From contig NZ_MNLH01000008.1 in the NCBI RefSeq assembly GCF_002896555.1, forward strand, positions 1-61,073: a DNA stretch of 61,073 nucleotides, in the 5' to 3' direction. The stretch comes from Gardnerella coleohominis. GTDB taxonomy: Bacteria; Actinomycetota; Actinomycetes; Actinomycetales; Bifidobacteriaceae. The first letter of the stretch is position 1. Every line of letters starts with the position of its first letter. Under the pieces are notes generated by a model. The model ran no database searches, was not told where the DNA came from, and saw only the letters and a list, made by a program, of their open reading frames with translations. Made by a program: the position numbers and the translations under genes. Below are positions 47,986 to 56,067 of this stretch, one piece after another.

Positions 47986-48068
47986 TGCGAACGGCGGGAC
48001 TTGAACCCGCACGAGTATACACTCACTGCCACCTGAAGACAGCGCGTCTACCATTCCGCCACGTTCGC
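47986..48068 (-). tRNA. tRNA-Leu (anticodon CAG)
   Basis: Acceptor arms GCGAACG / CGTTCGC, a D-arm, anticodon stem CTGTC / GGCAG enclosing TTCAGGT (anticodon CAG), a long class II variable arm and a TPsiC arm GCGGGTTCAAGTCCCGC. CCA is not encoded. Reads CUG leucine codons. Confidence 0.95.
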
Positions 48069-48153
48069 ATGCAAATCACAAAGCTACCATATTTGCAGCC
48101 GTTTATCAAATATTGACACTTGTGTGTTGGCACAAATTTGCTAAACAATGTAA

Positions 48154-48338
48154 CCATACTAGGTAGAGATTCGAGATTTTTCGCAGCGGATGAAGTGTTT
48201 CGTTCGCGCGGTCTAAGCGCGCGAACGTCTTCGCTTGCGTTGAAAGCACACCGTGCTTTCAACTTTGAGCAAGCTCAGCGAATCGAAGTGCATTCGCGCG
48301 CTACGCTTTAAGCGCTCATGCAAGTCGATTCGCGCATG
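48154..48338 (-). repeat. Dispersed repeat copy overlapping the end of tgt
   Basis: The inverted GCGAAAAATCTC...CTCTACCTA motif (48154-48187) is followed by sequence matching 37044-37150 in reverse (48225-48334), including the palindrome at 48237-48261. It supplies the last codons of tgt. Confidence 0.88.
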
Positions 48339-49629
48339 ACCCATTCTCATAATAGTGAGCCAACGATTCATCTCTGAACTCTTCAAAGTAACCGTTATCA
48401 ATCGAATCGCGAATATCGTCAAGCAGCTTCACAAAGAAACGCTCGTTATGGATTGTTGCAAGAGTGTATCCGTTCATCTCTTTAGCGCGAAGCAAATGAT
48501 TCAGATACATGCGCGAATAATGCGTGCAAGTGTAGCAATCGCAACCCTCTTCGAGAGGACCTTGATCATGCTTGAAATCAGCGCGCTTCACATTGTAGCG
48601 ACCATGTCTAGTAAAAATCGCACCATTACGTCCGCAACGAGCTGGAGCCACGCAATCAAAAGTGTCGCCGCCGTTTTCTACGCAAGCAAAAATATCATCC
48701 ACGGCCGCAATACCGAGCACATGACGTGGGCGATTTTCCGGCATAGCATCGCAAATCCAAGCGCAAGTATCGCCAATAATACGTTTTTCAATAGCGCCGC
48801 CAATACCAACTCCGTCAAAATCAAGAGAGGCGATTTGCTCAGCGGCATGCCTACGCAAATCCTCGTAATTCGCGCCCTGAACAACGCCGTATAACGCTTG
48901 ATAAGGCTTACCTAAACGCTCCTGCGTTAAACGCTTATGCTCAGCAACACAACGCTTTGCCCAGCGGAAAGTTCGCTCAACCGACTCCTCTTGATATCGG
49001 CGAGTATTCATCAAAGTTGTAAGCTCATCGAAAGCAAACATAATATCTGCGCCAAGCTTATGCTGAATTCCCATAGAAATTTCGGCGCTAAAACGATGCT
49101 TAGCTCCGTTAAGAGGAGATTTAAACGTTACGCCATCCTCATCGACGAATGCCATGCGCTCTTTTCCTTCAGCAATAACATCGTCTGACTTCATGCCCGT
49201 AACATCCATAGCTAGTGTTTTCTTAAAACCAGCGCCAAGCGAAAGAACTTGGAATCCGCCGGAATCTGTGAAAGTAGGGCCATCCCAATTCATGAATTTG
49301 GCGAGTCCGCCTGCCTCGTCTAAAATATCAGCTCCCGGCCTTTCATAAAGGTGGAAAGCGTTGGAAAGCATGCATTGTGCGCCTAAATCTTTGATTGTTT
49401 CTGGAAGCACGGCTTTCATAGCGGCTTGAGTTGCAACAGGCACAAAAGCAGGCGTATGAATATCCCCGTGAGGCGTGTGAATTACGCCGGTTCGTCCGTA
49501 TCTTGCGCCGTCACGCCCCTTGCCGTCAGCGCTGTTAGAAAGACGCGTGTGGGAAGTAAAGTAAAATTCGCCCCTGTCTCCAGGCTTACCAGGTTCAGCC
49601 CCGCGCGGACATTCAATAAAATTAGTCAT
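48316..49629 (-). CDS. tgt: Queuine/preQ1 tRNA-ribosyltransferase
   Basis: 437 residues from ATG 49629 (GAGTAAG upstream; the longer frame is rejected). Complete TGT core: GPTFTDSGGFQVLSLG with the active-site Asp, GVVQGANYEDLRRHA, GGAIEKR region and the zinc site CDCYTCTHYSRMYLNHLLRA. It exchanges guanine 34 in GUN-anticodon tRNAs for preQ1, a queuosine precursor. The C-terminal residues (SCANRLA) are encoded by a dispersed repeat shared with the GH31 gene end; the core enzyme should not be affected. Confidence 0.95.
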   Translation of the reverse strand: MTNFIECPRGAEPGKPGDRGEFYFTSHTRLSNSADGKGRDGARYGRTGVIHTPHGDIHTPAFVPVATQAAMKAVLPETIKDLGAQCMLSNAFHLYERPGADILDEAGGLAKFMNWDGPTFTDSGGFQVLSLGAGFKKTLAMDVTGMKSDDVIAEGKERMAFVDEDGVTFKSPLNGAKHRFSAEISMGIQHKLGADIMFAFDELTTLMNTRRYQEESVERTFRWAKRCVAEHKRLTQERLGKPYQALYGVVQGANYEDLRRHAAEQIASLDFDGVGIGGAIEKRIIGDTCAWICDAMPENRPRHVLGIAAVDDIFACVENGGDTFDCVAPARCGRNGAIFTRHGRYNVKRADFKHDQGPLEEGCDCYTCTHYSRMYLNHLLRAKEMNGYTLATIHNERFFVKLLDDIRDSIDNGYFEEFRDESLAHYYENGSCANRLA

Positions 49630-49860
49630 ATAGCTTACTCTATTACTTTTTAGCGATAACACAGTTAATTTAAAGGATTTGCTCACAAAATTTTCAGCAA
49701 TTTAATGAATATATATGTATAAAATATAAAAAGCAAGCGAGTAGATGTATAACTTTTGTTTTGCGACTTATAAGTTTAAGATTTTTACGATTTTTACGAA
49801 TTGTATATGGTTTAACAACGGCTTGGTTTATTATTAGTGAAAGAATTTTAAGGAGTATTA

Positions 49861-51966
49861 ATGGCAGGTGAAATGTATAATAACGGCGAACAAAATCCTG
49901 ATTTAGGCCAGGAGTATCAAGGCAATCCTGGCAATTCGGTAAATCAAAGTAATCCTGGTAATCCTGGTAATCCTGGTAATCAGGGATATCAGCAGGGATA
50001 TCAAGGCAATCAGTCCAATCAAACTAATCAGTCCAATCAGAATGCTCAGGGCTATCAAGAAGAGCAGCCTACTGAGTCGTATAGGCTTGCTCCAAAATAT
50101 GGCGCTTATAAAATTGGCGAAAACTCAAGCGAAACCGCTTATCCTCCTCAACCTCCTTACAACGGGAATAGCTACAATAACGCTAATAATGCTAGTAATG
50201 CTAATAATGCCAATAATGCTAGTAACGCTAATAATGGGCGCGATAATCGCAATGGGCGTAATGGGCAGCAAAATCAAAATTCAGGGATGAAAAATAATTA
50301 TTTAGGATTTGAGAATCCTTATGCAGATTTTGATGATGATATGGATGCGCAAAATCAGAATACGCAGGCTCAAAATGGCCAGCCAGTAAATACGCAACCT
50401 GTTAATACGCAGCCAGTGAACACTCAGCCTGTTAATAATGCTCAGCCTCAAGATACTCAGCCTGCTCACGAAGTTGTACTAGAGCCGAGTGCTGAACCGC
50501 GTACGGCAAAAAATTCACAGTTTGGTACTTCAAGACCTAATTCAGACAATTCCAATTCAGATGGCTCAAGAGACCCAAGGGATCCAAGGAATCCTCGAGA
50601 TTCTAGAGATAATCGAGACTCGCGAAATAATCGCAATCGTGGCGCTTCTAGTAGAAGCGGAAGTACAGATTACGCTTCGAATATGATTGTGGCCGTAATA
50701 TCTGCATTTGTTACAGCAATCGTATGCATTGTAGTGACAATGTTTGTTATTAATAACGGATTTATCCAAATACCTCAAGTCGGTTCACTTTCAGGAATTG
50801 GCGCATCTAATACCGTTACAGGCGGAAAAGGTAGTGCAATTGTTAAAGGCGGCGCTGCTCCTAACTGGGTTAATGTTGCTAAAAATGTTTGCAATTCCGT
50901 CGTGTCTATCCAAATGCGCACATCAAAGATGGAAGGAAAAGGCTCCGGTGCGATTGTAGATGCGCAAGGTCATGTTGTGACTAATAATCACGTAGTTGCA
51001 GGCGCAGAACAAATCCAAGTTACATTGGCTAATGGCGAAATTTACAAAGCAGAAGTTGTTGGAACGGATAAAACAACAGATTTGGCTGTTCTAAAAATCG
51101 TAAATCCTCCAAGAAATCTTAAGCCTGTGCAATTCGCAAACTCTGATAATTTAGCGGTTGGCGAACCGGTAATGGCAATTGGTAATCCATTAGGCTATGC
51201 GAACACTGCAACAGCAGGCATTGTTTCCTCCTTGCATAGGCCTGTTTCTGTGATGGACGATACTTCTCGCTCTGAAATAATTACAGATTCGGTGCAAATC
51301 GATGCAGCTATTAATCCTGGTAATTCTGGAGGTCCAACCTTCAATGCTGCTGGTCAAGTTATAGGCATTAATTCTTCTATTGCTGCAGCTTCAAGTAAAG
51401 CAAATGTTTCAGGATCTATTGGAATCGGATTTGCTATTCCTTCAAACTTAGCGAAACGAGTTGTAAACGAAATCATTAGCAATGGTTCTGTAAAACACGT
51501 GGCTCTCGGAATTATGATCAAGAATTCATTAGTAACTTCCGGTAACGTTAGCCGCGGAGGTGCAGAAATAGTATCTGTAACTCCTGGCACGCCTGCAGCT
51601 AAAGCGGGACTTCGCCGTGGAGATAATATAGTTGCATTCAACAATGAGCCAGTTTCCAGCAATTATTCGCTTCTTGGATACGTACGAGCAACAGCGTTTA
51701 ATCAGCAGGCAACTATAACTGTTGTGCGTGGCGCAAGAACTATTAAATTGAATGTTCTTTTCAACCAAGAAGAGGCTTCTGTAATAGGCGAAACACGTAA
51801 GGATCCGCATTCGCGTAGGCAGCGCGGACGCAACAATAAAGGCGATAATAATTCGAAAAATCCTAAGGATAATAAGCGCGATAAGGATGACGATGACGAT
51901 GATTTGCAGCCTCGCGGTGATAACGATGACGACGGCGGCATTTTTGACCCATTCGGATTCTGGTAA
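49861..51966 (+). CDS. Membrane-anchored HtrA/DegP-type serine protease with PDZ domain
   Basis: 701 residues. A long cytoplasmic N-terminus (1-275) is made of Asn/Gln/Gly/Pro repeats (NPGNPGNPGN, QPVNTQPVNT, NANNASNAN). A single membrane helix follows (about 279-301, MIVAVISAFVTAIVCIVVTM), then a trypsin-like domain with His377 (VTNNHVV), Asp407 (TTDLAVL) and Ser489 (GNSGGP), and a PDZ domain (about 565-645). The tail is charged (Asp-rich) and ends DPFGFW. It degrades or refolds damaged proteins at the outer membrane face and wall. AAGGAG lies 6 nt before the ATG. The start and composition suit a single gene. Confidence 0.94.
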   Translation: MAGEMYNNGEQNPDLGQEYQGNPGNSVNQSNPGNPGNPGNQGYQQGYQGNQSNQTNQSNQNAQGYQEEQPTESYRLAPKYGAYKIGENSSETAYPPQPPYNGNSYNNANNASNANNANNASNANNGRDNRNGRNGQQNQNSGMKNNYLGFENPYADFDDDMDAQNQNTQAQNGQPVNTQPVNTQPVNTQPVNNAQPQDTQPAHEVVLEPSAEPRTAKNSQFGTSRPNSDNSNSDGSRDPRDPRNPRDSRDNRDSRNNRNRGASSRSGSTDYASNMIVAVISAFVTAIVCIVVTMFVINNGFIQIPQVGSLSGIGASNTVTGGKGSAIVKGGAAPNWVNVAKNVCNSVVSIQMRTSKMEGKGSGAIVDAQGHVVTNNHVVAGAEQIQVTLANGEIYKAEVVGTDKTTDLAVLKIVNPPRNLKPVQFANSDNLAVGEPVMAIGNPLGYANTATAGIVSSLHRPVSVMDDTSRSEIITDSVQIDAAINPGNSGGPTFNAAGQVIGINSSIAAASSKANVSGSIGIGFAIPSNLAKRVVNEIISNGSVKHVALGIMIKNSLVTSGNVSRGGAEIVSVTPGTPAAKAGLRRGDNIVAFNNEPVSSNYSLLGYVRATAFNQQATITVVRGARTIKLNVLFNQEEASVIGETRKDPHSRRQRGRNNKGDNNSKNPKDNKRDKDDDDDDLQPRGDNDDDGGIFDPFGFW

Positions 51967-52089
51967 ATTACGCGCTAGCGTGCGCTAACTTATTGTTGGT
52001 TAGCGTTTAAAGTGCGCTAAGCGTTGATGATAAACGTGCGCTAAGTGTTTGCTAAGAGTACGTAAAAGTGCGCTAGCTTTTAAGCGAAA

Positions 52090-52140
52090 ACACCCCGAAA
52101 GTAGGCTAATATGCTTGCAATCGGGGTGTATTCGTATTTT
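52090..52140 (+). terminator. Terminator of the HtrA gene
   Basis: ACACCCCGA pairs with TCGGGGTGT; an ATTCGTATTTT tail follows. Confidence 0.75.
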
Positions 52141-52157
52141 CGTATAAAATAATACAC

Positions 52158-52868
52158 ATGACTTATAAAGATTTTGCAGAATTAGCATCGGCGCGATTCT
52201 CCTCACGTGATTTTCTCGACAAACCAATACCTGAAGAAGCGTTAAATTCAATACTTAAAACAGCGTCGAAAGCCCCAAGTTGGAGCAATACACGAGCATA
52301 CGCGCTGGCAATTGCGCAAGGGGAGCGTAAGAATCGCATTGTAAAAGCATATTTAGAAAAATGCGAAGCTATGCTCAAATCTAAAGATAAATCACTTAGC
52401 GAAACAGAACGAGCGAACTTCGCGAATTTTGCTGCGCCTAATGGAGATGTGCCTGTTAATAAGCCTTATCCAGATGATTTGAAACAACGAAGCGCACAAC
52501 TCGGCTTAGCACTGTACTCGCATCTTGGAATAGACAGGCATGATTTTGAAGCGCGAAATGCGCATACAAGAAGGAATTTCGAGGCCTTTGGAGCGCCTTT
52601 AATAGGATTCGTGCTCGCTCGCAAAGATTTTATGCCTTTTGCTGCGCTCGACGCTGGATTAATGCTACAAACTTTATTCTTAGCTGCAAAAGACTTAGAT
52701 ATCGACTCTTGCCCTCTAGGAGTTCTTGCAACATGGCGAGACCCGTTAGATTCGGAATTCACAGTTCCAGAAAATTACGAGCTTCTAACGGGCTTCGCAC
52801 TAGGATATTCCAATAATTCTTACGCGAACGAGTTTAGGGCGAATCATCCAGAAATCGAATTATTGTAA
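52158..52868 (+). CDS. Nitroreductase-family flavoprotein
   Basis: 236 residues with the nitroreductase fold: the FMN-binding RFSSRDFLDKPIPEEAL and APSWSNTRAY segments at the N-terminus, DAGLMLQTLFLAAKDLDIDSCPLG in the middle and FALGYS at the end. Such enzymes reduce nitro compounds, quinones or enones with NAD(P)H; the natural substrate is unknown. No SD; TATAAA lies 9 nt before the ATG like a -10 box, so the mRNA may be leaderless. Its stop overlaps the end of the convergent gene by 9 nt. Confidence 0.92.
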   Translation: MTYKDFAELASARFSSRDFLDKPIPEEALNSILKTASKAPSWSNTRAYALAIAQGERKNRIVKAYLEKCEAMLKSKDKSLSETERANFANFAAPNGDVPVNKPYPDDLKQRSAQLGLALYSHLGIDRHDFEARNAHTRRNFEAFGAPLIGFVLARKDFMPFAALDAGLMLQTLFLAAKDLDIDSCPLGVLATWRDPLDSEFTVPENYELLTGFALGYSNNSYANEFRANHPEIELL

Positions 52869-54713
52869 TTTTTTGATATTGTTTTTACGCTCATATACAA
52901 TAATTTTTCCTTTTGAAATTTTCGATTTCCAGGAAGACTTAGTTTCAGCAATAACACGATCAGTGTAATGATCAATATTGTAATTTAACGAAACAAAGTA
53001 ATACCAAGGTTTGCTTGATTCCGTAACGAAGAATTCTGGCTCTTTCTTTGCTTTGCAAACGTTCAACTCGTCAGAAGCTTGATATCGCGAAATCTGCTCA
53101 TTCGTAATAAACGAGCTATTCTTATAACTGCAATCAATAAGATTCTTTGAGAAATAAGGATTTGCTGTAATAAGCGGCCACGAGTATTGATGAATATCTT
53201 CAAATTCCGGAACAATAACATTACCTTGCTTATCGGTTTTTTCGTCCTGATGCAGCCAAGATGTTACGAATCGCTTATTTTCAGCGTGTTTTTGCTTGAT
53301 AAATTGTGCAAGCGCTCGCGAGCCTGAATAGTCGAATCGAATATCGTTAACGCAAGAATACGCGTTCCAAATCAAGCTTGGGGACAGTAAAACAATAGTA
53401 ATGATTGCTGGAATAAAGCTAGTTATGACTTTGCTTCGGGCAGATTCACTATTGCTATTTTCGTCTTTATTTGTGTCTTTATTTGTGTCTTTATTTTCAG
53501 ATTTATTTGCAACTTTGAATAGCTTAGAAATAATCGCCGGAATATCTTTAGATTCCAGTGGCTTACGCGCAATGCACATCCAAAGTTGAGCTATGAAGAA
53601 TGCAAAAACAATTCCTGCGTGATGCAAAGTGAAATATTGCGTGGCAACTGCTGCAAAAGTTAAGTAAGGAAGTATCAAAGAAACAAGCATGCCCCTTCGA
53701 TAAGCGATTCTTACAGCGAAAGCCCATATTAAAATCGAAATAATAACGCAAATAATCGCGGAAGGTACGCTTAGTGTGAGTCTACGCAAAGAAACATCGC
53801 CTGCAAATTGAGTGAACATGCTTTCTGACGGCATGACGAAAATAAACGACAGGAATTGCGTAAGAGGAGAATTTCCGTCAAATGTTTCACGTGATGCAAA
53901 AGCGTTAGACGCAGGCCAAATGCAAATAATGCTTGCAATTCCAACTAAAGCAAGGATTATCCAGCTTACTAATCTGTTAGTGTTAGATACTATTTCAGCG
54001 AAAGCTTTTTTAATTCCTGCAGATTTTACGGCTCGCCAAATCCAAGCCAAAACGAAACCTGCTGCTAAAGCGATACCATACGCGCTGATTGCGCATAAAA
54101 GTACAAGACTTAAAGCGAGTTTCCAAGTGTCAGAAGGCTTAGAATCAGACTGTTTCCAGTAATGCGCAACCATGAACAAAGCCGCGCAAAGAAGAGCATA
54201 CGGACGCGCAGTAACTCCATATTGGAAGCACAAAAAATACGTAAATGGAAGTAAGAATACAGCCAATTTACTAAAAGGCGCGCGGAAAATAAGCCAGCCG
54301 CCTAAAAGTGCGACGCATAGAAGCTGCACGCCTTTAAGACCAATTTCGTATGGAATTCCTGTTTTTGCAGGGATTGAAAGAAGCAAAGTCCAAAGCGGTG
54401 GATGGCCTTCATAATGTGGGCGAAGAGTTAACAAATCAACAAAAGAAGAATCTCGTGCAATAAGCCAACTTTGAGCTTCATCGAACCACGGCTCATGGAA
54501 GTACATAACTACTGCGACAACAGCAATGTATGCAATAAAACTAAGCGCGCGCGCATGCTTTACGAGCCATAGTTTATTTGTTGTTTTCGGAGTATTTGTT
54601 GCATTCGTATTTGTACTTGTATTTGCGGTTGCATCTGTAGCAATCGTATTCGTAATAGTATTTTCGTTCATAAATGTTTTATTTTCTTCTATAGTATTTT
54701 CACTAATATGCAT
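52860..54713 (-). CDS. Multi-pass membrane protein, GT-C glycosyltransferase-like
   Basis: 617 residues with about ten membrane helices. The N-terminus is an Asn/Thr/Ala low-complexity stretch (about 15-45). After the first helix comes PWFDEAQSWLIARD, then HYEGHPPLWTLL; an acidic residue in the first outer loop and an HPP motif are hallmarks of GT-C (PMT/ArnT-like) transferases that use lipid-linked sugars. The hydrophilic C-terminal part (about 480-617) faces outside. A Lys/Asn/Asp linker (KDTNKDTNKDENSN) sits near 405. The ATG at 54713 or that at 54671 may be the start; neither has a clear SD. The substrate is unknown. Confidence 0.75.
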   Translation of the reverse strand: MHISENTIEENKTFMNENTITNTIATDATANTSTNTNATNTPKTTNKLWLVKHARALSFIAYIAVVAVVMYFHEPWFDEAQSWLIARDSSFVDLLTLRPHYEGHPPLWTLLLSIPAKTGIPYEIGLKGVQLLCVALLGGWLIFRAPFSKLAVFLLPFTYFLCFQYGVTARPYALLCAALFMVAHYWKQSDSKPSDTWKLALSLVLLCAISAYGIALAAGFVLAWIWRAVKSAGIKKAFAEIVSNTNRLVSWIILALVGIASIICIWPASNAFASRETFDGNSPLTQFLSFIFVMPSESMFTQFAGDVSLRRLTLSVPSAIICVIISILIWAFAVRIAYRRGMLVSLILPYLTFAAVATQYFTLHHAGIVFAFFIAQLWMCIARKPLESKDIPAIISKLFKVANKSENKDTNKDTNKDENSNSESARSKVITSFIPAIITIVLLSPSLIWNAYSCVNDIRFDYSGSRALAQFIKQKHAENKRFVTSWLHQDEKTDKQGNVIVPEFEDIHQYSWPLITANPYFSKNLIDCSYKNSSFITNEQISRYQASDELNVCKAKKEPEFFVTESSKPWYYFVSLNYNIDHYTDRVIAETKSSWKSKISKGKIIVYERKNNIKKLQ

Positions 54714-54784
54714 ATTTCTATTTAATTATTTCTTTCAAAATTGCGTCAGTACTAAACTTCAGCAAATAAAAGCCCCAACCAAAT

Positions 54785-54828
54785 AAAATCACGCTAACAC
54801 CGTAACAATACAGTGCAAGCGTGATTTT
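54785..54828. terminator. Terminator of the rRNA methyltransferase gene
   Basis: AAAATCACGCT pairs with AGCGTGATTTT, with T/A tracts on both sides, so it can act in both directions. Confidence 0.8.
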
Positions 54829-54843
54829 AGAGTTTGAAAATTT

Positions 54844-55839
54844 TTAGTTTTGATCCAATGCAGCCAAACGACGAGCATTAGCAACAGCGTACAAGCTAAT
54901 ACCTGCTGCAACTGAAGCGTTAAGAGATTCAACCGCGTTAGAAATTGGGATTCCAGCAATAGCATCGCACGCTTCTCGTGTAAGGCGACTCATTCCCTTA
55001 CCTTCGGAGCCGAGCACAACAACTAACGGATCAGTTTCAAAACCAGTTTCTCCAACAAGCTTATCTCCGCCGCCATCAAGACCAATTGCATACCATCCGC
55101 GCTCGCGCAAACCTTGAATTGCCTTATTTAAATTCACAACTCGAGCAACTGGCAAATGAGCTGCAGCGCCGGCAGAAACTTTCCAAGCTGCAGCAGTTAC
55201 GGAAGCGCTTCTACGCTCAGGCAAAATCACGCCATTTGCGCCGAAAGCTGCTGCAGAACGAATAACAGCACCCAAATTTTGAGGATCTGTAACGCCGTCC
55301 AAAGCAATAAACAATGGTCGAGCATTAATGCGAGCAGCCAAAGAGTCAGCAGCTTCCATTGCGCGCGACTTCTTTTCGGCACGTTCAACCAACTCTTGCA
55401 GAGAGTGATACTGGTAAGGCTGAACTTTCAAAATAATACCCTGATGATTCGTGCTATGCGCAATACGATCCATCTCAAGGCGATCTGCTTCAAGCAAACG
55501 TAAGCCCTGCATGCCTGCTAACTTCACGATTTCGCGCGTGCGATCGTCGTGCTCAATGCGATTAGCAACATACAATTGCGTGCTTGGAACTCCAACTCTT
55601 AAAGCTTCTAAAGCAGCATTGCGACCAATTACCAACTCGTCTGAATCGCTACCAAGCTTGTCCACTCGGCGGCGCGCAGCCAAACGCGGATCCGCAAACG
55701 TGCGCTTAATAGCAGCTTTCTTAGCAAAATAAGCTTTGTGATACACGCGATCTTCAGCCTTCGGAGTAGGCCCTTTTCCGCGCAAAGCATTGCGATGTTT
55801 TCCACCCGACCCCTTGGTCGGTCCTTTTTTCGTAGTCAT
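54844..55839 (-). CDS. rlmB: TrmH-family 23S rRNA (guanosine-2'-O-)methyltransferase, RlmB type
   Basis: 331 residues. A basic N-terminal extension (1-65, many Lys/Arg) leads to a substrate-binding domain (about 68-150, LVIGRNAALEAL) and a SPOUT methyltransferase domain (about 175-331) with the three family motifs: NLGAVIRSAAAFGANGVILP, VVVLGSEGKGMSRLTREAC and IPISNAVESLNASVAAGISLY. It methylates a ribose in 23S rRNA (Gm2251 in E. coli). Divergent from the P-type ATPase gene. Confidence 0.93.
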   Translation of the reverse strand: MTTKKGPTKGSGGKHRNALRGKGPTPKAEDRVYHKAYFAKKAAIKRTFADPRLAARRRVDKLGSDSDELVIGRNAALEALRVGVPSTQLYVANRIEHDDRTREIVKLAGMQGLRLLEADRLEMDRIAHSTNHQGIILKVQPYQYHSLQELVERAEKKSRAMEAADSLAARINARPLFIALDGVTDPQNLGAVIRSAAAFGANGVILPERRSASVTAAAWKVSAGAAAHLPVARVVNLNKAIQGLRERGWYAIGLDGGGDKLVGETGFETDPLVVVLGSEGKGMSRLTREACDAIAGIPISNAVESLNASVAAGISLYAVANARRLAALDQN

Positions 55840-56067
55840 ACTCCTATTCTCACATGCCCCCGAGGCATTGCTATTAATAGCTTTTTGAATCCGGTAAAGT
55901 TCGCTGATTCTAAGCTCGGCGCGTTGTATGGCATAATAGAACGGTACTTAATTGTTGCAAACTATTGCAATATTCCACAACCGCGCAATAGTTACAATAC
56001 GAAGCGCTAAAAATAGCGTTAGCATTGCGATTATTGACTACTCCGCGGCACTCCCAAGGGGGAAGAT

